Shown here: piece by piece, positions 47,581 through 57,204 of the stretch
How the letters are laid out: the number at the start of each line of letters is the position of its first letter
How positions within the stretch are numbered: position 1 is the first letter of the stretch
Assembly (NCBI GenBank): GCA_027494055.1
Contig: JAOSJO010000024.1
Location: 546,073 to 610,072 of the forward strand
Reading direction: 5' to 3'
Source of the DNA: Anaerolineae bacterium
GTDB taxonomy: Bacteria; Chloroflexota; Anaerolineae; Aggregatilineales; JAFGMM01
DNA length: 64,000 nt
Made by a program: the position numbers and the translations under genes
The notes under the pieces: model-generated
What the model was told of the DNA's origin: nothing
Databases searched by the model: none
The model's input: only the letters and a program-made list of their open reading frames with translations

Positions 47581-48231
47581 TCAGGCTGTCTCCTGTTCCT
47601 TGTGGGGAACAACATAGATCAACCACATCGACAGAAGGGAGAAGAACCCCTTGACGAGGATATTTGTCAGGAACATGGCGGCGAGCGCATCCGTCGAGAG
47701 CACGCCCGCAAAGGCAATGGTGACAAACAGCAAGCTGTCGAGTGGAATGCTTATCGCGTTGGAGGCGAGGACGCGCGTCCACTGCGGGAGCGCCCGCGTG
47801 CGCCGCTCCATCCAGACGCGGTACACTTCCGTGTCGGTCAGCTCGGACAGCACCTCGGCGATGATGCTGGCGACCACGATGCGCGGCACCAACCCAAACA
47901 CGAATGCCCATGCCGTCTGCCCGCCGGCATCTGCCCAGCTTGTCTCTGGCTCGAGCCACACCACAAGCTGAAAGTACAGCGCCATCACCACGTTCGTCAC
48001 GCCCGCCAGCAGGATCGACGTGCGCGCCGCCTGGATTCCCAGCCGCTTGTGGATCAGGTCGCGCCACGTGAACGTGAGCGAGTAGATAAAGCCCGCGTCC
48101 ATGACCAGCGGGCCGATGACGATGACCTTCGTCGCGGCGATGTCAGACATCATCTGGAGCGCGATGTAGCCGCCGATGAGCACGATGGCGCTCCGGGAGA
48201 TCACGGCTCCGGATTTTGAGTTGAGTTCCAC
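47581..48231 (-). CDS. yhhQ: Queuosine-precursor transporter (YhhQ/VUT family)
   Basis: Membrane importer of queuosine precursors (preQ0/preQ1 class). GTG 48231 is chosen (GAGG upstream); a TTG at 48279 would add a basic tail. Family features include SDIAATKVIVIGPLVMDAGFIYSLTF, DLIHKRLG, IAEVLSELTDTEVY and ISIPLDSLLFVTIAF, over six helices. Intact, about 216 residues. Its presence supports salvage of a deazapurine and therefore a working transglycosylase in this organism, which bears on the TGT-like gene at 42.2 kb. Confidence 0.88.
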   Translation of the reverse strand: MELNSKSGAVISRSAIVLIGGYIALQMMSDIAATKVIVIGPLVMDAGFIYSLTFTWRDLIHKRLGIQAARTSILLAGVTNVVMALYFQLVVWLEPETSWADAGGQTAWAFVFGLVPRIVVASIIAEVLSELTDTEVYRVWMERRTRALPQWTRVLASNAISIPLDSLLFVTIAFAGVLSTDALAAMFLTNILVKGFFSLLSMWLIYVVPHKEQETA

Positions 48232-48315
48232 GCGCAACCTCGCAACAAAACGCCGCCCGTGAGGCGCTCCGGTGGGCAACCCTCATTGGACTGCCACAGG
48301 CGCGAGCGGCGGCGG

Positions 48316-50429
48316 CTAGCTTCCTGATCTGGGCGTTGGTGTGGGTTCTGGCCCGCCGGGCGACGCCGTGGGCAGGCTGCTCACTTCCCTGAGCCGGTCC
48401 TCGACATCAACCAGGAATGGATAGTCGTAACGTTGCCCCAGGTCACCACCCACTCGTAATCCGCCGCGGCCAGCGCTCGGCTGTCCCGCCAGTTCATAGA
48501 TAAGCCCTCGGTAGAAGTGGCGCGAGCCGTTCTCTTCCAGCGAAAGCGCCCGGTCAATGGCCTGCAACGCCGGCGCGATGTCGCGCGCTTCAGGCGACTG
48601 CGCCCGCGCAAGGTGGTAATCGGCGCGCGCAAGATACTCATACGCCAGCGCCTGCTGTGACGCCGACAGCCCCTGCCCCACGACGCTTTCGAGCGTCGCG
48701 CGGGCCTCCTCATACGCCTCAAGCATCACCAATGTCTGGCCGAGCAGCAGACGCATCTGCGCGTTGTTCGGCTCTGCCGCCAGGACCGCCTCGGCGTCCT
48801 CTTGCGCGGCCTCGAAACGCCCGGTCTGGAACGCCGCGACGGCGCGCGCCCTGCGCGCAGCCAGGCTCTCTTCGATCTCAAGCGCGGCGTCGAAGTCCGC
48901 GAAAGCCTGCGGGTACAGCCCGCGCGAGAGATACAGGTTGCCCCGCGAGAGGTGCGCCTGTAGCTCCTCGCGGTTTCGGGCGTCCGCCGCCAGCGCCTGG
49001 TCGTAGGCCGCAAGCGCCAGGTTCAGGTTCCCCTCGCCATAGCGCGCCTCACCCAGCAGCGTCCAGCCAAGTATGCTCCCCGGATAGTAGAACAGGTAAT
49101 CGCGCAGCGCCAGCACCGCCGCGCCGTAGTTCTGATGCGCAATCTCGATGCGCGCCGCCAGCCGGTGCGCCCCCTCCGCCAGAGGATCGATATAAAGGGC
49201 GAGCCGGGCATCGGCCATTGCACTCTCGAAGTTGCCCAGCGCGAGGTTGGCCTCTCCCCGCTTGGTGATGAGTTCGACGTTGTTGTCGAGCCGGGGGCGC
49301 GCCAACGCCTGGCTGACGAGCGCCAGCGCCTCACCTGGCTGACCGCGCGCCAGCAGGACATCGGCCTGCGTGAGCACAGGCAGCGCCAGGTTGGGGTCCT
49401 GCTCGATGGCGCGCTGGTTGTACGTGGCGCTGCTCTGAAGCTGGCCGAGCTGGTAGTACACGTATCCCAGGCCCGCATTGAGCATCGTGCTATCGTTCCT
49501 GACCTCAAGCCCGCGCAGCAACACGTCACGCGCCTGCGAGTAGTTTCCCCGCAGCGCCTGGGCCATCCCCTCATAGAAGAACGTATCGAGCAACTGGAGG
49601 TCCTGCCCCTGCGAGTTTGCGCGGGCGCGCCGGGCAAGCTCGATCGCGCCGTCGTAGTCCTTCTTTGCGAACGCCTCTGCGGCGTCCTCCGCCTCGGCGA
49701 CATTGGGATGCGGGGTTGCGTAGTAGACCGGCGTCGGCGTGAGGTAACGCAGGCGCTGGAAGGCGTCAACGCCGTTTGGAATGTCCGCGCCGTAGGTCGC
49801 GCTCGGCGTGGGGCTGATGCGCGGCGTCGGCGACGGCGTGTCTGGGATGCCCGCCGTCGGCGTGGGCGTCAGCGTCAGCGGCCTGGGTGTCACGGTGACG
49901 GTGGGCGCCATCAACACCTGAATCTGCGGGACGAACAGCGCGGCGAGCACGACGACGGCAATACCGATGATCGCCACCGCTGCGGCGGCCACGCCCATCG
50001 TCAGGTAGATGCTGCTCCGCTCGCCGGCGCGCCCCTGGTTTTCGACGCCCACGTGAACCCCAGCTCTGGCTCTGGCGGCGCTTCGTAGGCGTGCAGGATG
50101 GCGTCAAGCGCGGGCTGGGCCGCCTTCAGCGACTGCTCGCTGGCATACGGCACGCCGCTGGTATCTTCCTGTGGCTTCTCCACCGGGACGCCAAGCGCGC
50201 GCAGCCCCTTGATCGCCATCTCGTTGTTTGGGTTGATGCCGAGCAACTGGCGGAGGCAGAAGATACGCTCCTGCGTATCGCGCGCGACGCTGCTCAGCCA
50301 CAGCCAGGCCGTCTCGTTCTGGGTGTCGAGCCGCACCGCCTGCTGCAAGAGCTGGCGGGCTTCCTCATCGCGCTTGGCCTGCGCCGCGACGATGCCACGT
50401 TTCAGGAGTTCCTGTGCTTGATCGGCCAT
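48316..50429 (-). CDS. Membrane-anchored TPR protein (about three frameshifts)
   Basis: Scaffold-type protein. The N-terminal cytoplasmic part has TPR-like units (ELLKRGIVAAQAKRDEEARQLL ... TAWLWLSSVARD), then one transmembrane helix (AAAAVAIIGIAVVVLAALFV). A Thr/Pro spacer with TPTPT repeats follows, then roughly ten extracytoplasmic TPRs (for example LGQLQSSATYNQRAIEQDPN). Frames break near 50045, 48465 and 48430. About 700 residues. ATG 50429 starts MADQAQELLKRG. No partner can be named; it is followed by the transporter gene after 84 bases. Confidence 0.82.
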
Positions 50430-50579
50430 ATCGGTTTGGCACTACCCTACAGGCGCGCGCGTCCGTTAGCGGTCTGGGCCAATTTTACACAAGATCAGAC
50501 AAGAAGAGAAATGCAACACGCGAGGTGTGGGGCGGCGTGAGTTGTTCCTTCTAATTGTGTTGTGGTGCGTTAGGGTGTA

Positions 50580-50594
50580 ATGACTACACGAAAC
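50580..50594 (-). promoter_or_regulatory. Second copy of the repeated 15-bp element
   Basis: ATGACTACACGAAAC, matching 31542-31556 at 13 of 15 positions, 150 bases upstream of the TPR gene and downstream of the chemosensory operon end. An A/C-rich leader follows on the minus strand. Confidence 0.35.
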
Positions 50595-50640
50595 GACGAT
50601 GCTGGTCAACAAGCGCGCCGACACAACAGACTCAGAAGGC

Positions 50641-51567
50641 TTATTCGAGTGGCCGGGGCGTGACCGGCATCTTGAGCGTCCCGGTGCCGGTCGTCTCGCG
50701 GAGAATCTGGGCGATGTTCTCGGCGGTCCGCTTGCTATACAGCCACACCATGCCCGCCTTGACATCCGTCGGACAGATCACCGCCAGCGAGAGCAGGAAA
50801 GGCTCGCGCACCTCGATGATGTAGACGCCGCTCTGATCGCCCTCCAGATACGTGGAGTGGAATTTGTCCTCGTGCAGGATACTCGCGAGCGTGCTCGTCG
50901 CCTGCGGGTCAATCGCGAGCGCGTGCGTGAGCAGGACAAGGTCATACTTGTCCAGCGTGCCGGCCGCGCCGACCATGTTCCCATCGGCGTCGATCAACCC
51001 CACGAAGTGCGCGCGGATGTGCCCCAGCAGGCGCGCCAGCTCCTGGTTGACCGCTTTGAAGGCGTCGCGCTTCAGGACGAGCGCCGCGCCGCGCGTCGCG
51101 CGGTTGAGCCGGCGCTCCCGGTCGCGCACCGACTTGGCCCGCGCCTTAGGTTCTTCGGGCGGCGGCTTGACCACCGCATGTTGCAGGTCGATCTGCCGCT
51201 CGATCTGCATCACGAGGAACTCCAGGCTGAGCGGGCGGTACAGGTAATCGCACGCGCCCAACCGGATGGAGGCGACCGCCGACTTAGCCGACAGGTCGTC
51301 ATCGATGAGCATCACCGGCGTCTCCGGACGCAACCCCCGCACCACAGCCAGCAGGTCCATCCCGCTGAGGTCGGGCAGTTCGGTCTCGGTCACCACAAGG
51401 GAAAACGACCCCAGCAGGATTTCACTGAGCGCTTCTTCAAACGACCGCACCTGCACGGTCAGGTAGCCGCTCGTCACGTCGAGGGCTTCCGCCAGGGCGG
51501 CCCGAAGCTCCTCGTCTTGCCCGACAAGGAGGATTCTGTCCTTGCGTTCACCGGTAATCTCAGGCAT
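50641..51567 (-). CDS. Pseudo-receiver / Roadblock-LC7 protein
   Basis: 308 residues, ATG 51567 after GAGG. Residues about 10-130 have the receiver fold, but every catalytic residue is replaced. The acidic pair is GQ (LLVGQDEE), the phosphorylated Asp is Glu61 (VVTETELPDLSG), and the conserved Ser/Thr and Lys positions read D and R (LIDDDL, YLYRPL). After a Pro/Lys/Arg-rich linker, residues about 175-300 form a Roadblock/LC7 domain (AVNQELARLLGHIRAHFVGLIDADG ... GVYIIEVREPFLLSLAVIC). Roadblock proteins such as MglB regulate Ras-like GTPases; no GTPase gene is in the window. Last gene of the chemosensory operon. Confidence 0.85.
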   Translation of the reverse strand: MPEITGERKDRILLVGQDEELRAALAEALDVTSGYLTVQVRSFEEALSEILLGSFSLVVTETELPDLSGMDLLAVVRGLRPETPVMLIDDDLSAKSAVASIRLGACDYLYRPLSLEFLVMQIERQIDLQHAVVKPPPEEPKARAKSVRDRERRLNRATRGAALVLKRDAFKAVNQELARLLGHIRAHFVGLIDADGNMVGAAGTLDKYDLVLLTHALAIDPQATSTLASILHEDKFHSTYLEGDQSGVYIIEVREPFLLSLAVICPTDVKAGMVWLYSKRTAENIAQILRETTGTGTLKMPVTPRPLE

Positions 51568-51600
51568 GGCCTCACGCTCAGGTGCTGTGTCCGCGCTGGC

Positions 51601-51999
51601 TTACTCCTTCACCTGACGAGGCGGCAGCAGCCAGAACACCAGGCTCACCGTAGGCGGGTTCTGATCGACAACCTCCACCTCGTCAACCATTTTACTCAAC
51701 TTGCCGTGCATTTCCTCAACCGCATGAGACGACATTGCGTGCAGCCATCCCGCCTCGCACGAGATCTGCAGCCCGATCTTAGACCCGTTGCGCACGCCAT
51801 TCATGTGTATCGTGCCTTCCGCGCCGGCCTTCAGGATGACCTCGGCGAGCGCCGCGACCGCCGCCGCCAGTTGCGCCTTGCAGGATGTGGAAAAACCCAG
51901 AAGGCCCGCAGCGCGCCGCGCCGTGTCGCGCGCAATCATGATGTCCATCGTGTCCTCGATGTCCACAGACAGCACCGGCGGCATGTTCATCCGTGTCAT
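51601..51999 (-). CDS. RsbT-like anti-sigma/ATPase-fold protein
   Basis: ATG 51999 follows GGAGGG. 132 residues with VDIEDTMDIMIARDTARRAAGLLGFSTSCKAQLAAAVAALAE, which matches the first half of RsbT/SpoIIAB-like HATPases. The N-box Asn expected after ALAE is replaced (EVILKAG), and the G1 Asp-Gly motif is not visible, so ATP binding may be lost. It lies between a single-domain response regulator and the pseudo-receiver gene. A partner-binding rather than catalytic role is inferred. Confidence 0.68.
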   Translation of the reverse strand: MTRMNMPPVLSVDIEDTMDIMIARDTARRAAGLLGFSTSCKAQLAAAVAALAEVILKAGAEGTIHMNGVRNGSKIGLQISCEAGWLHAMSSHAVEEMHGKLSKMVDEVEVVDQNPPTVSLVFWLLPPRQVKE

Positions 52000-52018
52000 G
52001 CAACCCTCCAAACGCGGA

Positions 52019-52393
52019 TCATTCCAGCAACCCGAGTTCCTGGAGCGAGGTAATCAGGTGCTCGGTGGCGAAGATATCCTTCGGGATATAGTCGTCTGCG
52101 CCGGCGTTCAGGCCCGTCATTGTCGCCTCGGCGCTGGTTTTCTCAGTCAGCATGATGATGGGAATATTGCGCGTGGCCGGGTGCATCTTCAGGCGGCGGC
52201 ACACCTGGTAGCCGTCCATCGTCGGGAGCTTGACATCGAGCACGACCAGCGCCGGCGGCGCGTTGACGGCCTCCCGAATGCCGTCAGGCCCGTCATAGGC
52301 AACGCGCACCACCAGCCCGACGCTCTCCAGCGTCTCCCTGATCTGGTGCGCCTGGGTCTTGCTGTCTTCCACCAGCAGCACTTCGAGGGCCAT
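52019..52393 (-). CDS. Single-domain response regulator
   Basis: 124 residues from ATG 52393 with AGGGGGA upstream. A complete CheY-like receiver: LLVEDS (acidic pair), VVLDVKLPTMDGY (phosphorylated Asp53), MLTEKTS (switch Thr) and DDYIPKD (Lys). No output domain. It lies between cheB and the RsbT-like gene and is probably phosphorylated by the hybrid CheA. Confidence 0.92.
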   Translation of the reverse strand: MALEVLLVEDSKTQAHQIRETLESVGLVVRVAYDGPDGIREAVNAPPALVVLDVKLPTMDGYQVCRRLKMHPATRNIPIIMLTEKTSAEATMTGLNAGADDYIPKDIFATEHLITSLQELGLLE

Positions 52394-52471
52394 CGTCGGT
52401 TCCCCCTGTTGTTCTTCAGAATACCATGCGCGTCCGAGAAGTACGCGCTCTGTTGGTATTCTCAAACCATT

Positions 52472-53517
52472 TTACAGCAAATTCTGGATCGCCGCCGCCA
52501 TTCGATTCAGCGGCACGACGCGCTCCGCCGCACCGCACTGGATCGCCGCCGCCGGCATCCCGAAAACCACACAACTCGCCTCGTCCTGCGCCAGTGTGTG
52601 CGCCCCGGCCTTGCGGAGCGCCAACAGGCCGCGCGCGCCGTCGTCCCCCATGCCCGTCATGATAACGCCAATTGCCGCTTTGCCGTAGTATTGCGCCACC
52701 GACTCCAGCAGCACAGTCGCCGACGGCTGGTGGCGGTGTTCGCCACGTTCCGCGATCAGGCGCACGCGGCCCTTGCCATTGAGCGCCATATGCGCGCCCC
52801 CTGGCGCAACGTATACCACGCCAGAGCGCAGCGCATCGCCCGCCCGCGCCAGCCGCACGGTGAGGGCGTCTCCTGATCGAGCCAGCGCGCCAGACCCGGC
52901 AGGAAGTCCGTCGCGAGGTGCTGTACGACCAGCACCGGCACGGGGAAATCGCGCGACAACCCCCCAAGCACGCGCGCCAGCGCCGCCGGCCCCCCGCGCT
53001 CGCGCAGATCGCCACCACCTCGACGAGGGGCCGCCGGGGCGGCGTCGGGGCCACGTCCGGCGTCGCAACGGCCACATCGACCGCCATCCGCCGCTGCCTG
53101 ACCGCCTCGGCGCGCGCCATCAGCCGCAGGGCCGTCAGCATCTCCTGGCGCTTGCGGTCGAAGTCGGGGTGCTGCGGACCGGGAGGCTTCTCGACCACGG
53201 CCACCGCGCCGGCCTGCAACGCCTCAAAGGCCATATCGATATCCTGTGTGTTCAGGCTGCCGCTCACGACGACGATGGGCGTCGGGCTGTCGCGCATAAT
53301 CAGGCGCGTCGCCTCCAGCCCCCATCTTCGGCATCGTGATATCCATCGAGATCACGTCTGGCTTCAGCGCCCTGGCGAGTTCCAGCGCTTCCTGGCCGTC
53401 GCGCGCGACGCCAACCACACGGAGGCCCTCCGCCTGCGCGATCAGCTCAACGAGAAAACGCTGCGTGACGAGGCTATCTTCGACAATCAACACACCGGCT
53501 TCATCCGGCTTCGCCAT
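52472..53517 (-). CDS. cheB: CheB: receiver plus methylesterase domain (about three frameshifts)
   Basis: Removes methyl groups from chemoreceptor glutamates and deamidates glutamines. Receiver domain with LIVEDS and ISMDITMPKM. After a linker (MAVDVAVATPDVAPTPPRRP) comes the esterase domain with the serine in CASAGG, the His in VVQHLATDFLPGLARWL and the Asp in MTGMGDDGARGL. Frames break near 53325, 53000 and 52870. ATG 53517 has AGGCGGG upstream. About 350 residues. There is no cheR in the window, which is odd for an adaptation enzyme. Confidence 0.88.
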
Positions 53518-53526
53518 TGCGCCCGC

Positions 53527-55882
53527 CTAATAGAGTAGTTGACCAATGGTCTCCAGGAGTTCGCCTTGATCGAAATTGCTCTTGATGATATAAGCGTCCG
53601 CCCCGGCCAGGATGCCGCGCTCGCGGTCCGCCGGCGAATCCAGCGACGTGACGAGGATCAGCGGCAGATGCTTGAGGTCCAGATCGGCCTTGAGTGTCTC
53701 CGTAAGCCTGAAGCCGTCCATGCGCGGCATTTCCACGTCAGCGATGATGAGGTCGCAGCGCGTGTGCCGGATGAGGTCGAGCGCCTCCTGCCCGTCGGTC
53801 GCCGTGACAACCTGATAGCCGGCGGCCTCCAGGATGTTCTTCTCAAGGGTGCGCGTCGTGATCGAGTCATCAACCACGAGAATGCGCGCTGCGGGGCGCG
53901 CCTGCCCGGCGGTGTCTTCGGCCTGTGGCGCGCGCTGCCGCGTCGCCGCCTGCGCCGACTTCACCAGGTCGCTTGGATTGAGGATCACCACCACCTGACC
54001 GGTCCCCAGCATGGTCACGCCGGCCACGTTGCGCACCCGGACCATTTCCTTACCCAGGTTCTTGACCACAAGCTCCTGTTCAGACGGCAGGTCGTCCACG
54101 AGGAACGCGACCAGCTTGTCGCCGGCGCGCAGCACGACCGTCAGGCGCTTCTCGCCCGGCGGCGCAGGCCGCTGAGGCCGTTCGAGCACGTCCGCGAGCG
54201 CAACCAACGTCACCGGGCGCTGCCCCAATTTGATGACCTGCCGCCCCTTGACGGTGTGAATGTCCTTGTCCGTGACCTCCAGAATGCGCTCGATGGCGGC
54301 GACCGGGATCGCATAGACCTCCTGGCCCACGCGCGCCAACATGCAGTGCATGGTCGTGAGCGAGGCCGGGACCGTAAGCTGAAATACCGTCCCCAGTCCG
54401 GGCCGGTTCTGAACGATCACGCTGCCGCGCAGGCGCTCGATATTCTGGCGCACCACGTCCATGCCGATGCCCCGCCCTGACGTGGTGGTGACGGAGTCCT
54501 TTGTAGAGAGGCCGGGCAAGAAGATCAGCGAAATGGCCTCGTCATCATCGAGCACGTCGGCCTCTTGCTTCGACAGCTTCCCGATGCGCAACGCCGCCCG
54601 CTTGAGGCTCTCCGGGTCAATGCCCCTGCCGTCATCACCGATGGTGATAAGAATCTCGCCGCCGCGCTGTTCCACAATCAGCGTGACATAACCCTCCGGA
54701 TCCTTCCCGGCGCGGACCCGCTCGTCAGGCGATTCGATGCCGTGGTCTATCGCGTTGCGGAGCAGGTGCATGATCGGGTCCTTGATCGCCTCCAGCACGC
54801 GCTTATCCAGCTCCACCTGCTCGCCGATGACGTTGAAGTTCACCTCTTTTTCGAGCTGGCGCGAGAGGTCGCGTACCATGCGCTGGAATCCGCCGAGGAT
54901 CGTCTCAAAGGGCAACATGCGCACGCGGCGCACGCCGTCCTGCAGGTCGCTGGCGACCATGCTCATGCGCAGGTGATCCTGGCTCATGTCCTGGTCAAGC
55001 GCCAGGAGATGCGCCGCCGATTCGCGCATGTAACGCTGGGTCACGTGGAGAAAGTCCAGGAGCGGCGCGAAATCGACGTGATAGCGGTCTTGAGGCGCGT
55101 CCCCGTTCGCGCCCGCGCCGTCGCCGGCCGCCTCGTCACGGTCGCCGTCGTCCTCATCCACCGCCGCGCCCAGCGCGCGCGACAGCCGGGCATAGGCCGG
55201 GCGCACCTTCCGCCACGCCTTCCGCCACTGCGCGTGGCGGTCGCGCATCTGGCGGACGTCTGTCAGGCGCTGCTCCAGGCTGATGCTGGACACCAGCAGT
55301 TCGCTCGCCTGCGCCATCAGCGCGTCGAGCTTCTGAATCGAGACGCGGATCGTCGTCGCCTCGGATGCGCGGTCGGCGGCGGGGGTCAAGGGCCTGGCCG
55401 GCGGCCCAGCAGGCGTCGCAGCAGGCGCGGCGTCGGCCCGGCCCGGCCGGCTCTGGCGCAGGCTCCGCCGCCGGCAACGCGGCGTCAGAGGCCGCGCCGA
55501 CCGTCGCCTGCAGGCGCTCAACCACCCTATCGAAGTGCGGCCTAAGCTCGGCCTCGTCGCCGCCGGAAAGCAGCGCCCGGATCACATCGAGGCCGTCGTA
55601 GAGCGCGTCGGCGTTGTCGGCAGAGACCGCCAGCGCGCCGCGCCGCGCCGCGTCGAACAGGTTCTCCATGTTGTGCGCCACCGTCTCGATAAGGCCGAAG
55701 TTGACCGTGCGCGCCGCGCCCTTGAGGCTGTGCGCCACGCGCGAGACCTCACGCAGCAGCGCGGCGTGCGCCTCGGCGTCGGCGCTCAACTCCAGGTTCA
55801 GCAGCCCCTGGGTGAGGCCGTCAACGTATTCCTCTGCCTCCTCGCGGAACAGCGCGAGCAGTTCCGCGGACGGGTCGCTCAT
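53527..55882 (-). CDS. cheA: Hybrid CheA histidine kinase with C-terminal receiver (one frameshift)
   Basis: Central kinase of a chemosensory array. HPt domain with RVAHSLKGAARTV (phosphorylated His51). A Pro/Ala-rich linker holds the frame break near 55430. The dimerisation/H-like region has KLDALMAQASELLV. The ATPase has LLRNAIDHGIESPDERV, GDDGRGID and GRGIGMDVVRQNIERL. A CheW-like domain follows (FQLTVPASLTTMHCMLARVG), then a receiver with LVVDDS and IIADVEMPRMDGF, and a long C-terminal end after the Lys (YIIKSNFDQGE). About 785 residues. ATG 55882 follows GAGG. FrzE-like hybrid architecture points to an alternative-function or twitching/gliding system more than to flagella. Confidence 0.93.
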
Positions 55883-55902
55883 TGCAACCTCTACGGCTCA
55901 AC

Positions 55903-57204
55903 CTACAGCCTGAACTGCGAGACCGCCACTTCCATACGCCGCGCGACCTGGTTCAGCTCGCGCGCGGCGCGCTCCACGCGCATGGTGCTGGAGAGGTTCG
56001 TCGCCGTCATGTCGCGGATGTTCTGCATCGCTTCGGACAACTGGTCCACGCCGACGGTCTGCTGCCGCGTGCTCGCCGCAATCTGGATCGCCGCATTGGA
56101 CGCCTCGCCGATTGTCGCCGTCAACTCGCGGATGGCCTCGCCGGCGCGCTCGACCAGCGTCATGCCGTTGTCCACGCCCTTCGTGCCCTGCTCGGTGACC
56201 ATCACCGCCGTGTTGGTCGTCTGCTGAATCTCGTTGAGGATGTCGCGCACCTGCGAGACCGCCTCGCGGCTCTGTTCTGCGAGGTTGCGCACTTCCATCG
56301 CGACCACCGCAAACCCCTTGCCTTCTTCGCCGGCGCGCGCCGCCTCCACCGAGGCGTTGAGCGCCAGCAGCTTGCTCTGGTCGGCGATGGCGTTGACAGT
56401 AGCGATGATCTCCCCGATCTGCTGGGTGTGCTCCGAGAGGATCAGGATGGTGTCGGCGATCCCCTCCACCCGCTGGCGGATCATGTGCATCCCGTTGATC
56501 GTGTCGGTCACGGACTGTTCGCCGGCGCGCGACACGTCCACCGACTTCTGCGCGGTCTCTGCCACCGCCTGCGCGCGCTCCGCCGTTTCGGTCACGGTCG
56601 CGCGCACCTCGTTCACCGTCGCAGAGGTCTGCGTGACCGACGAGTCCTGCTCGGTTGCCGCGACGATCTGCTCGTTGGTCGCGTTGAGGATTTCGCTCGC
56701 CGCCGCCGAGACGGCGTCGGCCTCGTTCTTGAGCTGCTGCGCGACGGCGTGAAGGCCCTCGATCATGGCGTTGAGGTTGCGCCCCAGTTGCCGCAGCGCC
56801 GGGTCCTGCGCCTCGATAACGTTCGGGTCGAGCCGTACCTTCAGATCGCCATTCGCCACCTGCTCCATGAATTCGAGGTACGGCGCAAAGGCGGCCTGCA
56901 GCCGCGCCTGCGAGTCCCTGCTGGAGGCCTCCAGGCGGCGCGCGAGGAAATAGGCCGCCACCCCGACCCCGCCGACAATGACGACCGCCAACAGCGCAAT
57001 GGGCGCGAGCGCCGCATCAAGCGCGCCGGTCACGGCCTGCCGCACGTCTGGCGAAAGCTGGCCGATGATCAGCGCGTAGATCAGGACTGTCGCCACAAGC
57101 GGCGCCAGCGCCGAAGCGACCGCCACAAAGATGACCGTGCGCGTCAGCCTGAATTCGCCCACTACCGAGAGTGACGAATGCCTCAGTTGCGCAATCGCCG
57201 TCAT
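55903..57204 (-). CDS. Methyl-accepting chemotaxis protein without periplasmic sensor domain
   Basis: 433 residues, intact. Two helices near the N-terminus ([39 protein letters not shown]) with only about 25 residues between them, then a HAMP-like stretch and a long coiled coil. The signalling tip is [40 protein letters not shown]. It lacks a ligand-binding domain, so it probably senses membrane or cytoplasmic state, or works with the neighbour MCP. It overlaps the upstream MCP stop by four bases. Confidence 0.94.
   Translation of the reverse strand: MTAIAQLRHSSLSVVGEFRLTRTVIFVAVASALAPLVATVLIYALIIGQLSPDVRQAVTGALDAALAPIALLAVVIVGGVGVAAYFLARRLEASSRDSQARLQAAFAPYLEFMEQVANGDLKVRLDPNVIEAQDPALRQLGRNLNAMIEGLHAVAQQLKNEADAVSAAASEILNATNEQIVAATEQDSSVTQTSATVNEVRATVTETAERAQAVAETAQKSVDVSRAGEQSVTDTINGMHMIRQRVEGIADTILILSEHTQQIGEIIATVNAIADQSKLLALNASVEAARAGEEGKGFAVVAMEVRNLAEQSREAVSQVRDILNEIQQTTNTAVMVTEQGTKGVDNGMTLVERAGEAIRELTATIGEASNAAIQIAASTRQQTVGVDQLSEAMQNIRDMTATNLSSTMRVERAARELNQVARRMEVAVSQFRL

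Noticed and set aside
46895..48067. Possible larger N-terminal extension of the YvcK-mutase gene
   Set aside because: The upstream part is antisense-like low-complexity sequence overlapping the transporter gene; ATG 47461 has a clear AGGAGA and starts at the first membrane helix.
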